Below, one piece after another: positions 17,540 through 25,908 of a DNA stretch of 64,000 bases. Made by a program: the position numbers and the translations under genes. Below the pieces are notes generated by a model. It did not search any database. It was not told the origin of the DNA and saw only the letters and a list, made by a program, of their open reading frames with translations. Origin of the DNA: Avidehalobacter sp964569265 (GTDB taxonomy: Bacteria; Bacillota; Dehalobacteriia; UBA4068; UBA4997); assembly GCA_964569265.1 (NCBI GenBank), contig CAZMTO010000002.1, positions 34,749-98,748 on the forward strand. The letters are read 5' to 3'. Numbering within the stretch: the stretch's first letter is position 1; each line of letters starts with the position of its first letter.

Positions 17540-17668
17540 GATTATTCAGGGCGAGAACCGTAGGTTCGATATAATGAGCGCCCAAGAGCACAAGGCGCAG
17601 CCGCAGAGCGATTGGTAACGCGAATTGAATGCCCCTTTGGGCAGTCCTGAATGGCCCACCAAAAAAAG
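17540..17668 (+). repeat. Structured element ending in a copy of the tRNA 3' end
   Basis: A 26-bp sequence covering the T-arm 3' half, acceptor 3' strand, CCA and poly-A flank of the CAT tRNA (17480-17505) is repeated exactly at 17643-17668, 163 bp downstream. Between the copies lie nested inverted repeats: ATTCAGG/CCTGAAT (17544-17550 and 17646-17652), GGGCG/CGCCC, GAACC/GGTTC and GCCC/GGGC. The copy lacks the rest of a tRNA, so it is not a functional tRNA gene. Confidence 0.75.
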
Positions 17669-17703
17669 CAAGTTTTCATCGAAGATGAGGGCTTGCTTTT
17701 TTT
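17661..17703 (+). terminator. Second terminator, behind the tRNA 3'-end copy
   Basis: AAAAAAAGCAAG (17661-17672) pairs with CTTGCTTTTTTT (17692-17703), with a further inner pairing TTCATC/GATGAG. It gives the duplicated tRNA end the same tRNA-end-then-terminator layout as the first copy. Confidence 0.85.
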
Positions 17704-17717
17704 ATTTTAAGCATAAC

Positions 17718-17752
17718 AAAGCCGCCTTTGGGTTGTTACCGCAGGCGGCTTT
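17718..17752 (-). terminator. Probable terminator after the membrane-protein gene
   Basis: A 9-bp perfect stem AAAGCCGCC/GGCGGCTTT with a 17-nt loop lies just past the stop at 17757. The T tract is short. Confidence 0.6.
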
Positions 17753-17756
17753 TGTA

Positions 17757-18173
17757 TTATATTACTTTTCGGTACAGCCAGTAAAATGCCCAGTACAGCA
17801 GCACCAATGCACAAACCGACATCGCAAGGGTTTCGGCAATGTCGCTTTTGCCGCACATTTCCGCAGCTATAACAATAACGGCTGTTGCTATTACATACAC
17901 GCCAAACGCGGTGCTTTTGGCCTTGTTTATAATATAAATGTTGCGCTCGTCGCTCTCCGCTATCTGCCGCTTACGTATAGAGGCTGCATTTTTGGTGATG
18001 CGGATGTAATCTAACATTCTGGCAACACCAATTATTATTAAAGCAACCCCCAGCGTTAATGCGTATTGTCTGGCTATAATTTTTGCGGCAAACAAAACTG
18101 CCAGCAAAACACCCGCTGCTATGTACGCTATTGCCGTATATCGCCTTATTTTCAATTTTTTCGCAAAATCCAT
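17757..18173 (-). CDS. Small four-helix membrane protein (DUF2178-like)
   Basis: The 138-residue protein has four predicted membrane helices in two pairs (about 13-35, 38-57, 88-107 and 114-133). A cytosolic loop between the pairs holds the conserved-looking RKRQIAESDERNIYI. This pattern (two helices, a D-E-R loop, two helices) is common in Bacillota membrane proteins encoded beside a small XRE regulator. The function is unknown. Its ribosome site GAGGAGG is embedded in the last codons of the upstream regulator, so the two are translationally linked. Confidence 0.75.
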   Translation of the reverse strand: MDFAKKLKIRRYTAIAYIAAGVLLAVLFAAKIIARQYALTLGVALIIIGVARMLDYIRITKNAASIRKRQIAESDERNIYIINKAKSTAFGVYVIATAVIVIAAEMCGKSDIAETLAMSVCALVLLYWAFYWLYRKVI

Positions 18174-18175
18174 AG

Positions 18176-18385
18176 TTATACCTCCTCAAATGCTTCTTCA
18201 AAAACAAACAGATCTTCAATGGTTACACCAAAATACCGTGCCAATTTAAAAGCCAGTTGCAGCGATGCAATATATTTGCCGTTTTCCAGCGAAATAATTG
18301 TTTGTCTGGTTACGTCAACGGCTTTTGCCAAATCATCCTGTGTCAGGCTGTGGGCTTTTCTAAAGGCTTTAATGTTATTCTTCAA
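18176..18385 (-). CDS. Small XRE-type regulator (YozG-like)
   Basis: The 69-residue protein is almost entirely a helix-turn-helix: NNIKAFRKAHSLTQDDLAKA, then VDVTRQTIISLENGKYIASL. It is the typical small regulator paired with a membrane protein. TTG 18385 is chosen because GGAGG lies 6 nt upstream and the length then fits the family; longer frames have no site. A consensus promoter and a palindrome lie upstream, consistent with self-regulation. Confidence 0.88.
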   Translation of the reverse strand: MKNNIKAFRKAHSLTQDDLAKAVDVTRQTIISLENGKYIASLQLAFKLARYFGVTIEDLFVFEEAFEEV

Positions 18386-18428
18386 AATGCACCTCCCGGT
18401 GATGCTGCCGTGCTTGGCGGCCATAAAT

Positions 18429-18480
18429 TGTATAGTTAACTTTACATTGATAGCATAATACATTGCGGTCAAAATGTCAA
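18429..18480 (-). promoter_or_regulatory. Promoter and palindromic operator of the XRE/membrane operon
   Basis: On the minus strand TTGACA (18475-18480), a 17-bp spacer and TATGCT (18452-18457) form a strong promoter. Just downstream of the -10 lies an 18-bp palindrome TGTATAGTTAACTTTACA (18429-18446) with one mismatched pair, placed where a bound repressor would block transcription. Confidence 0.85.
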
Positions 18481-18518
18481 GCTTATTTTACATTTTTTTC
18501 ACAGGTTTTTTTTTACAC

Positions 18519-18555
18519 AAAAAAATCCTGCCGCAAATTACGGCAGGATGTATAG
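18519..18555 (-). terminator. Terminator after lipoprotein gene, copy 1 of a 37-bp repeat
   Basis: The stem TCCTGCCG/CGGCAGGA with a CAAATTA loop is followed on the minus strand by seven T. The 37 bp (18519-18555) are identical to 19148-19184. Confidence 0.9.
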
Positions 18556-18577
18556 CAGTGAATAGCTTTAAACAGCG

Positions 18578-19078
18578 TTAATCGGTGTTGTTGCCGATGA
18601 TGTAATCGTCAATTTTTACGGGTTCCCATTCCGGTTCACCTACAGGAGAGGTATTGGAGTAAAGCTCAATTTCAGCGTTGTCGTTCAAAACAGACTTAAA
18701 TTCAAAGTTGCCCTCTTGCAGTGCCAAATATTCGTCATACAGCTTTTGGTAGGTTTCGGGGTTGGTGTCCTTGTTATCGCGAATGTATTTGACTTGGTCG
18801 GGGTCGCGATTGTAGTAAAGATAGGTCATCTTGTAGAAGAATGTGGCGGATTTGCCGTCTGAGGCTTCCTCCCAGTTGGAGGGGATAAGCTCCTGAATGT
18901 TATAATACGGTGAGAATACGCGGTCAAATTCCTGCTCCAGATAATTTACGGTGGCGGTAAAAAGCTCGGATTCGCTGGTGACAGGGTCCGGTTTTTGCTC
19001 AGGCTTCTGCGTGGTGCAGGCACAAAGCATTGTCAGTGCTGTTAGCACGGATAAAATCAATAATAGTTTCCTTTTCAT
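18578..19078 (-). CDS. Uncharacterised lipoprotein
   Basis: The 166-residue exported protein has a lipoprotein signal (MKRKLLLILSVL, then LCAC with the lipobox Cys about residue 20). The mature part is acidic and rich in Tyr/Asp/Glu (for example FDRVFSPYYNIQELIPSNWE). No family was recognised. The ATG at 19078 has AAAGGAGG upstream. The gene lies between two identical terminator sequences and belongs to no clear operon. Confidence 0.8.
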   Translation of the reverse strand: MKRKLLLILSVLTALTMLCACTTQKPEQKPDPVTSESELFTATVNYLEQEFDRVFSPYYNIQELIPSNWEEASDGKSATFFYKMTYLYYNRDPDQVKYIRDNKDTNPETYQKLYDEYLALQEGNFEFKSVLNDNAEIELYSNTSPVGEPEWEPVKIDDYIIGNNTD

Positions 19079-19147
19079 ATGATTACCTCCTTTAAGTATA
19101 CAGCTATTTTTATTCGCTATCACATATATTTATATTTCGTGGTGGAT

Positions 19148-19184
19148 AAAAAAATCCTGCCGCAAATTACGGCAGGATGTATAG
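19148..19184 (-). terminator. Terminator after cbiB, copy 2 of the 37-bp repeat
   Basis: It is identical over 37 bp to the terminator at 18519-18555: an 8-bp GC stem, a 7-nt loop and a seven-T tail on the minus strand. It lies 22 nt past the cbiB stop codon. Confidence 0.9.
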
Positions 19185-19205
19185 ACGATTTATGTTTTGC
19201 GGGGG

Positions 19206-20168
19206 TTACAGGCTAAGCACCAGCCGACCGATAAGGCAAAAAGCAAAAATTATTGCCGACAGCAACACGCTCCAATCCAGCACACGGCAGGTTTTAACAA
19301 AGTCGCTGTATTGCGGGTGTTTTATGGCGCGGCCAATGGTGGGTTTGCTTACCGGCTTGCCAAAGTAATAGGCAGGGCCGCCTAACTGCAAGCCCAGCAG
19401 CCCGGCAACAATACTTTCTGACTGAGCGCTGTTGGGGCTTTTGTGGGCGTATCTGAATTCCAGCCAGCTACGCCAGCCGCCGCGCATATTGTAGCCCAGC
19501 AGGCCGCCGCTTATAAGCATAAGCATAGCACCAAGGCGTGCCGGTATAAAGTTGGCCACATCGTCTAAGCGGGCGGCACAGGTGCCATAGTGGCGGTAAC
19601 GGTCATTTTTGTAGCCTATCATAGAATCCATAGTGTTTATGCACTTGTAAAGGTAGGCAAACAGCACTGCCCACACTGCACCGCCGCACCAGTAACCAAC
19701 GCACATAAACAGCAGCGGGCTAAGCACGCCGTCTATGGTGTTTTCGGCTACGGTTTCTATAGTGGCCTTTAAAATTTGTATGGGGCTAAGATCATCGGTA
19801 TCTCGCCCTACTACATAAGAAAGCATACGACGCGCACGGTTAAGGTTGCCTTCTTTTACGGCATCGGCAGCGTAGCCGGCCTCTACTTTTAAAGAACGCC
19901 AGCTTAGCGACGTATACAGCAGGTAAATGCAAACAATAGCCTGAACAAGCGGCCAGCGCCCTAAAAAGCCAAGCAGCAGCCATAGCGGCAGCAGCACCGT
20001 GGCCAGCGTAGCCAGCACCTGCAATACACCGCCCAGCAGCTTGTTGGGCAGGGGATAGAGCAGTTTTTCCCAGCGAGAGATGATGGCACCAACCAGCCGA
20101 ATGGGGTGCGGGTAGCCTTTGGGGTCTCCCAGCAGATTATCCAGCAGCAGACTGATAAAAATTTCCAT
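19206..20168 (-). CDS. cbiB: Adenosylcobinamide-phosphate synthase CbiB
   Basis: The roughly 320-residue membrane enzyme joins aminopropanol (or its phosphate) to adenosylcobyric acid in late cobalamin synthesis. It starts MEIFISLLLDNLLGDP, keeps HPIRLVGAIISRWEKLLYP, AVKEGNLNRARRMLSYVVGR with DTDDLS, TVAENTIDGVLSPL, and NTMDSMIGYKNDRYRHYG, with several membrane helices. The gene diverges from the ECF transporter operon and lies close to cobD, whose product supplies the aminopropanol arm. Confidence 0.95.
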   Translation of the reverse strand: MEIFISLLLDNLLGDPKGYPHPIRLVGAIISRWEKLLYPLPNKLLGGVLQVLATLATVLLPLWLLLGFLGRWPLVQAIVCIYLLYTSLSWRSLKVEAGYAADAVKEGNLNRARRMLSYVVGRDTDDLSPIQILKATIETVAENTIDGVLSPLLFMCVGYWCGGAVWAVLFAYLYKCINTMDSMIGYKNDRYRHYGTCAARLDDVANFIPARLGAMLMLISGGLLGYNMRGGWRSWLEFRYAHKSPNSAQSESIVAGLLGLQLGGPAYYFGKPVSKPTIGRAIKHPQYSDFVKTCRVLDWSVLLSAIIFAFCLIGRLVLSL

Positions 20169-20294
20169 ATAAAATAGCCTCAAAAATAATAATATTGTGA
20201 CTGTACATAAGATAATTTGATTATACGCCACAAATTGCAAATAAGCAAGCAATTTTGCCGATGGTGTAAATATTCGGCGGATAAATGATGATAA

Positions 20295-20323
20295 TTGACA
20301 AAACCAAAGCTTTGGGCTATAAT
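20295..20323 (+). promoter_or_regulatory. Consensus promoter of the ECF operon
   Basis: TTGACA (20295-20300), a 17-bp spacer and TATAAT (20318-20323) form a perfect sigma-A promoter about 110 bp before the first gene of the operon. Confidence 0.92.
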
Positions 20324-20364
20324 TTTAGGTGTGTGCCTTTTTAAAAGTTTGTATGCACTTTTGC

Positions 20365-20388
20365 AATGATTTTTGGGGAAAAATCATT
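20365..20388 (+). other. Leader hairpin in the ECF operon
   Basis: AATGATTTTT, loop GGGG, AAAAATCATT form a perfect 10-bp stem in the 5' leader, followed by AGGGGAAAAAAG. It is not a known riboswitch. It may stabilise the mRNA or affect translation. Confidence 0.6.
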
Positions 20389-20435
20389 AGGGGAAAAAAG
20401 AAAGATACAAAATTTTTTATAAGGAGATTGATAAA

Positions 20436-21326
20436 ATGCAGAAAAAACAGCTTCGTACTATCGCTATTATAGCTTTGGTGGCAGTGTTTGTTATCGCGTC
20501 GATAATGCGCCTTACCATTGAACCGGCTGATTTGGGCAAAGGGGATACGCCCGGTGGCAGTCAGGTGGTAGAAGTTTTGCCGACAGATGATGAACAGCCC
20601 GGCAGTGAGCAGCCTGCTGACGGTGGTGTAACGGGTGACGAGCAGCCCGGTGATGAGCAGCCTGCCGACGGCAATGGGGACGCTGTTGGCACTGACGAGC
20701 CTGCCGATACTGTCAAGGACGAGCCGCAACAGGCAGAAAAACCTGTAACCACGCCTGCCACAACGCCGTCTGCAACCACGCCGACAACTGACAAGCCTGC
20801 CGATACTACCCCGGCTGATACGCCGGAAAAACCGGCCAGCAGCGCCGAAACCGGTACAAAGCCCGGTGCATGGCCGCCGATACCGGAACAGGCAGTTGCC
20901 GACCCCAACAACCCGCGGACTTTTCATTGTACGATGAATATTGTTTGCACCACGTTGTTGAACGAGGAAAATATTGATAACGAGGCGATTATTCCGTATA
21001 TACCCAAGGATGGCGTTATTTTGCCTACCACCACCATTGAATTTACCGAAGGCCAAAACGCTTTTGATATTATTTTAAAGGCGTGCCGTGCCAATGATAT
21101 TCAATTTGAATTTAGAGAAGATGCGCTTTACAGCGGTGCGTATGTAGAGGGCATAAACTACATTTACGAATTTGACGGCGGCGGGCTTTCCGGCTGGATG
21201 TACAAGGTAAATGGGCAGTTCCCCAACTATGGCTGCAAACGCTATATTGTGCAGGATGGTGACGAGATAGTTTGGATGTACACCTGCGATTTGGGGCGTG
21301 ATGTGGGGGATAACTCTGTATGGTAA
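20436..21326 (+). CDS. Exported DUF4430 (transcobalamin-like) protein of an ECF system
   Basis: The 296-residue protein has an N-terminal membrane anchor or signal (about 7-27) and a long disordered Pro/Asp/Thr/Glu-rich linker (about 30-160). A C-terminal DUF4430 domain follows (about 165-296), ending with GGLSGWMYKVNGQFPNYGCK and DGDEIVWMYTCDLGRDVG. DUF4430 is related to the beta domain of mammalian transcobalamin. It is often found beside ECF vitamin transporters, where it may hand ligand to the S component. The linker would let it reach through the cell wall. Confidence 0.88.
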   Translation: MQKKQLRTIAIIALVAVFVIASIMRLTIEPADLGKGDTPGGSQVVEVLPTDDEQPGSEQPADGGVTGDEQPGDEQPADGNGDAVGTDEPADTVKDEPQQAEKPVTTPATTPSATTPTTDKPADTTPADTPEKPASSAETGTKPGAWPPIPEQAVADPNNPRTFHCTMNIVCTTLLNEENIDNEAIIPYIPKDGVILPTTTIEFTEGQNAFDIILKACRANDIQFEFREDALYSGAYVEGINYIYEFDGGGLSGWMYKVNGQFPNYGCKRYIVQDGDEIVWMYTCDLGRDVGDNSVW

Positions 21327-22264
21327 AATCTTCTGCGGCAGTAGCAGCAGAGGGTGATTTTGCCGCGTTTTCTCTGTGGGACGAAGGCCTTGGAGAAGGC
21401 GCGGCCTTTTATCGCAGCCATCCGCTGCTTAATTTTGCCTATTTTGCGTTTGTTATCGGTGTTACAATGTTTTCTATGCACCCGGTATTTTTGGCGCTGT
21501 CTTTTGTTATGGCGTGGGTGTATTCTATATTGCTGCGCGGTAAAAAAGCCATAAAGTTTAACCTTTTTATAATGGTGCCGTCTATAATTTTAATGACATT
21601 GTTTAATACGCTTAATGTGCATAACGGTGTAACGGTGCTGTTTTATCTTAATTATAACCGCGTTACATTAGAAGCCATAGTGTACGGCTTTGCGGCGGCC
21701 ATATTGCTTTCTACCGTTATTATTTGGTTTAGCTGCTTTAACGCCATCATCACCGCCGATAAATTTATTTATCTGTTTGGGCGTTTTGCGCCGGTAATTG
21801 CGCTTACAATATCTATGATAATGCGATACATACCCCTGCTGCAAAGCCGCTTTAAAGAGGTTGCGGCGGCACAGCGCTGTATGGGCAGGGGGCTTAGCGG
21901 CTCATCAATAATAGAAAAGATGCGTATTTTTGCCAAGGAAATTTCTATTTTGATTGCCTGGTCGCTGGAAGCCTCGATAGAAAGTGCCGATTCGATGGAG
22001 GCACGCGGCTACGGTTTAAGGGGCCGCACCAGTTTTCATCTTTTCAGGCTGGCAAAAACCGAAAAACTGCTGTTGGCAGTAATGCTGGTTTTGGGCAGCC
22101 TGCCTGTTTATGCCTGCATACAGGGTTTAACCAATATTTATTATTACCCGGCTATAATATTGCCGCCGTTATCTGCGGTGCAGGCAGTGGCCCTTGTGGC
22201 TTACGGCGCGCTTATGCTTATACCGCCGGTGTTAGATATACGGGGGTGGCTGGAATGGAAATAA
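21320..22264 (+). CDS. ecfT: ECF transporter T component (EcfT)
   Basis: The 314-residue energy-coupling membrane protein has several membrane helices (for example 35-75, 90-115, 140-165). It keeps the coupling motifs that touch the ATPases: EVAAAQRCMGRGLSGSS and ADSMEARGYGLRGRTSF (the A-R-G signatures). It overlaps the end of the DUF4430 gene by 7 nt and the start of the ATPase gene by 10 nt, so the operon is tightly coupled. Confidence 0.93.
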   Translation: MVKSSAAVAAEGDFAAFSLWDEGLGEGAAFYRSHPLLNFAYFAFVIGVTMFSMHPVFLALSFVMAWVYSILLRGKKAIKFNLFIMVPSIILMTLFNTLNVHNGVTVLFYLNYNRVTLEAIVYGFAAAILLSTVIIWFSCFNAIITADKFIYLFGRFAPVIALTISMIMRYIPLLQSRFKEVAAAQRCMGRGLSGSSIIEKMRIFAKEISILIAWSLEASIESADSMEARGYGLRGRTSFHLFRLAKTEKLLLAVMLVLGSLPVYACIQGLTNIYYYPAIILPPLSAVQAVALVAYGALMLIPPVLDIRGWLEWK

Positions 22265-23961
22265 TCAAATGTAAAAATATGAGCTTTGCGTATCCGGGCT
22301 GCGATACCCCGGCGCTCAGTGATATAAATTTTAGTATAAACAGATCGGAATTTGTGGTGCTGTGCGGTAAATCCGGTTGCGGTAAAAGCACATTGCTGCG
22401 CCACTTTAAAAAGAATTTAATGCCTTATGGCAATTTAGACGGTAATATTTTGTATTGCGGGCAGGAAATTGAAGACCTTGATGACCGCGTAAGTGCGGCG
22501 GAAATCGGTTTTGTGCGCCAAAACCCCGATAACCAGATTGTTACCGATAAGGTTTGGCACGAGCTGGCCTTTGGGTTAGAAAGTTTGGGCCTTAATAACC
22601 GCGCTATGAAGCAGCGTGTGGCAGAAATGGCCAGCTTTTTTGGCATACAAACGTGGTTCCGCAAAAATGTTCAGGAGCTTTCCGGCGGGCAAAAGCAAAA
22701 GCTTAATTTGGCGTCTATTATGGTAATGCGGCCTAAACTGCTGATATTGGACGAGCCTACCAGTCAGCTTGACCCTATTGCGGCGGCAGATTTTATTGCC
22801 ACCCTTAAAAAGCTGAACAACGAGCTGGGTACCACCATACTGATATCGGAGCATAGGCTGGAGGATTTGTTCCCGTTGGCCGACAGGGTGCTGGTTATGG
22901 ATAAGGGCCGCCTGGTGCTTAACGATACCCCGCGCCGCACGGCGGCAGCTATGGCCCGCGGCACCTGCGGCGATATGTTTGGCGGTTTGCCGGCGGTGGT
23001 AAAAATTGCCAGCCGTGTGGGCGTTACCGGTGACGATTGCCCGCTTACGGTACGCGAGGGCAGACTTTGGCTGGAGGACAGATTGGGTACGCCGGCTATG
23101 GGCGAAGCTAAGCCCGAACCGAAATTCAGTGTGCTGCACCCCAATGAACAGGCTGCCAAACCGGCAGGGGAGCCGGTGGTAAAGGTAGACGAGCTGTGGT
23201 TCAGGTATAGCCGCACCGGTGCCGATACCCTGCGCGGTGTAAATATGGAGGTTTATCCCGGTGAGCTTTATGCGGTGTTGGGCGGCAACGGCGTAGGCAA
23301 AACTACCACGCTAAAGGCGCTTACCAAGCAGATAAAGCCTTACCGCGGTAAAATAGAAATCAACGGCAAAAAGTTAGACAGCCTTTCCGACAAGGAGCTG
23401 TTTCATCACGGGTTGGCTATGCTGCCGCAAAACCCGCAGGCATTGTTTACCGAAATAACCGTGCGTGAAGAACTGCTGGAGGCGCTTTCGGACGAAAAGC
23501 TGCCGGAAGCCGTGCAGATGGAGCAGATAACGGCTATGGCCAAGGCTATGGAGCTGGATATGATGCTGGAAACTCACCCGTATGATCTTTCCGGCGGTGA
23601 GCAGCAGCGTTTGGCTTTGGGCAAAATATTGCTGCGCAGCCCGCGTATAATTTTGCTGGATGAGCCTACCAAGGGGTTAGACCCTTATTTTAAGCAGATT
23701 TTGGCGGATATTTTTGACGGACTTAAAGCTAAGGGCATAACCATTATTATGGTAACCCACGATATTGAGTTCAGCGCGGAACACGCCGACCGCTGTGCCC
23801 TGTTTTTTGACGGTGAAATTGTGGCGGTGGGCACGCCTACCGAATTTTTTGCCGGCAACAACTTTTATACCACGGCGGCCAACCGCTTGGCCGGGCAATG
23901 GTTCCCCACAGCTGTTACCTGGGAGGAGGTGGCCGACCAATGCGCCGCGGCTATGATATAA
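22255..23961 (+). CDS. ecfA: ECF transporter double ATPase (fused EcfA1-EcfA2)
   Basis: The roughly 568-residue protein has two ABC ATPase domains in one chain. Domain 1 (about 1-240) has Walker A GKSGCGKST, signature ELSGGQKQKLNLAS and Walker B LLILDEPTSQLDP. Domain 2 (about 305-560) has GGNGVGKTTT, DLSGGEQQRLALGK and IILLDEPTKGLDP. It powers the transporter with EcfT and the S component. ATG 22255 overlaps the ecfT end; an in-frame GTG at 22246 is possible. Confidence 0.95.
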   Translation: MEIIKCKNMSFAYPGCDTPALSDINFSINRSEFVVLCGKSGCGKSTLLRHFKKNLMPYGNLDGNILYCGQEIEDLDDRVSAAEIGFVRQNPDNQIVTDKVWHELAFGLESLGLNNRAMKQRVAEMASFFGIQTWFRKNVQELSGGQKQKLNLASIMVMRPKLLILDEPTSQLDPIAAADFIATLKKLNNELGTTILISEHRLEDLFPLADRVLVMDKGRLVLNDTPRRTAAAMARGTCGDMFGGLPAVVKIASRVGVTGDDCPLTVREGRLWLEDRLGTPAMGEAKPEPKFSVLHPNEQAAKPAGEPVVKVDELWFRYSRTGADTLRGVNMEVYPGELYAVLGGNGVGKTTTLKALTKQIKPYRGKIEINGKKLDSLSDKELFHHGLAMLPQNPQALFTEITVREELLEALSDEKLPEAVQMEQITAMAKAMELDMMLETHPYDLSGGEQQRLALGKILLRSPRIILLDEPTKGLDPYFKQILADIFDGLKAKGITIIMVTHDIEFSAEHADRCALFFDGEIVAVGTPTEFFAGNNFYTTAANRLAGQWFPTAVTWEEVADQCAAAMI

Positions 23962-24878
23962 GTCAGCTTAGGGCTGCCCAGAGAAAACGCACGGCGGTGG
24001 CGGCACTGCTGATATTTATTGCCATACCGGCGGCTATTGCGCTGGGTGTAACGCTGTTTAATGACCGCAGCTATATGCTGATAAGCTGGATGATACTGGC
24101 GTGTACTATTGCCCCGTTTTTTATGGTGTTTGAACGCCGCAAACCCAAAGCGCGGGAAATTGTGCTGATTGCAATGATGTGTGCCATAACGGTGGCGGCG
24201 CAGTTGCTGTGCCAGGTGACCGTTGGGCTTACGGTGGGCAGCGGTATGATAATTGCCTGCGGCATAGCGCTGGGGCCGGAGGCCGGCTTTTTGATAGGTG
24301 CGCTGGGGCGTTTTGTGCTTAACTTTTATGCCGGGCAGGGCCCGTGGACACCGTGGCAGATGTTCTGCTGGGGTTTGCTGGGCTTTTTAGCCGGTTTGGC
24401 GTTTAACCGGGTGGGCATTGAAAAACGAAACTCGCGCAACTTTAAGGTTATATTAGGCCCGCTTATGTGCCTGCTGTTTGCGTGGATAGTGGCGTATATA
24501 GCGTTTTTGCTGTTTCCCGGTGAGGATACCAACTTTTTTGGCTGGCGTTTGTATCTGTTTGGGGCGGCCGGCCTGCTGCTTGGTGTTGTGGTGCAGAGAA
24601 AGCGCCTGCCGGTGGACGATGTGACGCTGACGCTGTTTACTTTTTTTGCCATATTTATTGTGTATGGCGGCATAATGAACGTTTGTGCGATGATAACCGC
24701 TGCCGGTATACCGGGTGCCAACGAGGTTAGCTGGGATACTATGAAGATACTTTATATATCCGGTGTGCCATACGATGCAGCTCATGCCGGGTCGGCGGCC
24801 ATATTTAACTTTGTAATGGGTGAAAAGCTGATAAACAAGCTGGAGCGTATAAAGCTTAAGTACGGCATTTACAGGTAG
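23940..24878 (+). CDS. ECF transporter substrate-binding (S) component
   Basis: The roughly 312-residue membrane protein is longer than most S components. Two N-terminal helices (about 17-60) come before the S-like core, which has EIVLIAMMCAITVAAQ, GSGMIIACGIALGPEAGFLI and GQGPWTPWQMFCWGLLGFLA. The ATG at 23940 lies inside the end of the ATPase gene, with GGGAGGAGGT 9-10 nt upstream. The substrate is not proven. Corrinoid is inferred from the DUF4430 partner and the flanking cbiB and cobD. Confidence 0.85.
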   Translation: MRRGYDISQLRAAQRKRTAVAALLIFIAIPAAIALGVTLFNDRSYMLISWMILACTIAPFFMVFERRKPKAREIVLIAMMCAITVAAQLLCQVTVGLTVGSGMIIACGIALGPEAGFLIGALGRFVLNFYAGQGPWTPWQMFCWGLLGFLAGLAFNRVGIEKRNSRNFKVILGPLMCLLFAWIVAYIAFLLFPGEDTNFFGWRLYLFGAAGLLLGVVVQRKRLPVDDVTLTLFTFFAIFIVYGGIMNVCAMITAAGIPGANEVSWDTMKILYISGVPYDAAHAGSAAIFNFVMGEKLINKLERIKLKYGIYR

Positions 24879-24898
24879 CCGGTAAATAAATCACAAAA

Positions 24899-24939
24899 AA
24901 AACAGAGAGCGTACCGCTTGAGGCGGCGCTCTCTGTTTT
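24899..24939. terminator. Bidirectional terminator between ECF operon and eamA
   Basis: AAAACAGAGAGCG pairs with CGCTCTCTGTTTT across a 15-nt loop, between converging genes. A and T runs flank both sides. Confidence 0.9.
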
Positions 24940-24952
24940 GCTGTTTGGCGGT

Positions 24953-25864
24953 TTAGTTGGTATCGGTTTGGGCAGTGGCTTGTTTGTCGGGCTTATATTC
25001 CGACAAAACCAGACCGACAAGGGTTAAAACCATGCCCACTGCGGCCAGCGGCGTAACTTGTTCGTGCAAAATTATAATAGACGTAATTACCGTGATAACC
25101 GGCATCATATAGATATAAGCGCTGGTTTTTATGGCACCAAGCTCCTTTACGGCCAAATTCCAGGTGACAAAGCACAGCGCTGAGGCCCCCAGCCCCAGAT
25201 ACAAAATGTTGAACAGACATACAGGGTCGGCAAAGCGGGCTAAATCAAGCTTAAAATCAAAGATGAACAGCGTGGGCAGCATAAACAGAATACCGTAAAA
25301 AAAGGTACGCCGGGTAGACACAATGACCGAATAGCCAAAGCTGCTGATTTTTTTGGTAAGTATGGCGTAGCAGGCCCACACCGCCGCCGCCGATACCGCC
25401 AGCAGATCTCCCAGAGGGTTTAGGGCAAGCTCCTGGCCGTTAAAGCTGATGAGAAAAATGCCCAGCATGGCAACAATAAAACCGGCAAAAAACCGGGGGC
25501 GCAGCTTTTCCTCCTGCTTGATAAAAAGGTGTGCCAGTATGGCTGTAAAAAACGGTGACACCGATATGATAACACCGACGTTAGAAGCCAAAGTGTAGGT
25601 AAGGGCAATGTTTTCCAGCAGGTAATACAGGCAAATGCCGCAAAGCCCGGCTAATATAAAGGTAAGTTCCTGCTTTTTGTCGGCGGTTTTAAGGCGTTTG
25701 GGGCAAAGGGCAGTTAAAACCGCAAAGCCCATAACAAAGCGGAAAAACAGAATTTCAACCGGCTGAAAATCGGTCAGCAGTATTTTTGTGGAAATAAAGG
25801 TGGTTCCCCAAATTATAATGGTAAGCAGGGCCGCCAGGTGACCGATGGTTTTTTTATTACCCAT
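24953..25864 (-). CDS. EamA/DMT-family transporter
   Basis: The roughly 303-residue integral membrane protein has ten predicted helices in two EamA repeats: LLTIIIWGTTFISTKILL and, in the second half, LGDLLAVSAAAVWACYAILT and YMMPVITVITSIIILHE. Drug/metabolite exporters of this family move amino acids, nucleosides or cofactors; no substrate can be read from the sequence. It follows cobD by 44 bp in the same direction, so it is probably co-transcribed, which may hint at a corrinoid-related or threonine-related solute. ATG 25864 or GTG 25873 could be the start. Confidence 0.88.
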   Translation of the reverse strand: MGNKKTIGHLAALLTIIIWGTTFISTKILLTDFQPVEILFFRFVMGFAVLTALCPKRLKTADKKQELTFILAGLCGICLYYLLENIALTYTLASNVGVIISVSPFFTAILAHLFIKQEEKLRPRFFAGFIVAMLGIFLISFNGQELALNPLGDLLAVSAAAVWACYAILTKKISSFGYSVIVSTRRTFFYGILFMLPTLFIFDFKLDLARFADPVCLFNILYLGLGASALCFVTWNLAVKELGAIKTSAYIYMMPVITVITSIIILHEQVTPLAAVGMVLTLVGLVLSEYKPDKQATAQTDTN

Positions 25865-25908
25865 ATAAAGCACCGTCCGTTAGCATAAATTTTTTGATAC
25901 ACACAGCC

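Noticed and set aside
20169..20435. Cobalamin riboswitch before cbiB or the ECF operon
   Set aside because: No B12-box-like conserved segment was found on either strand.
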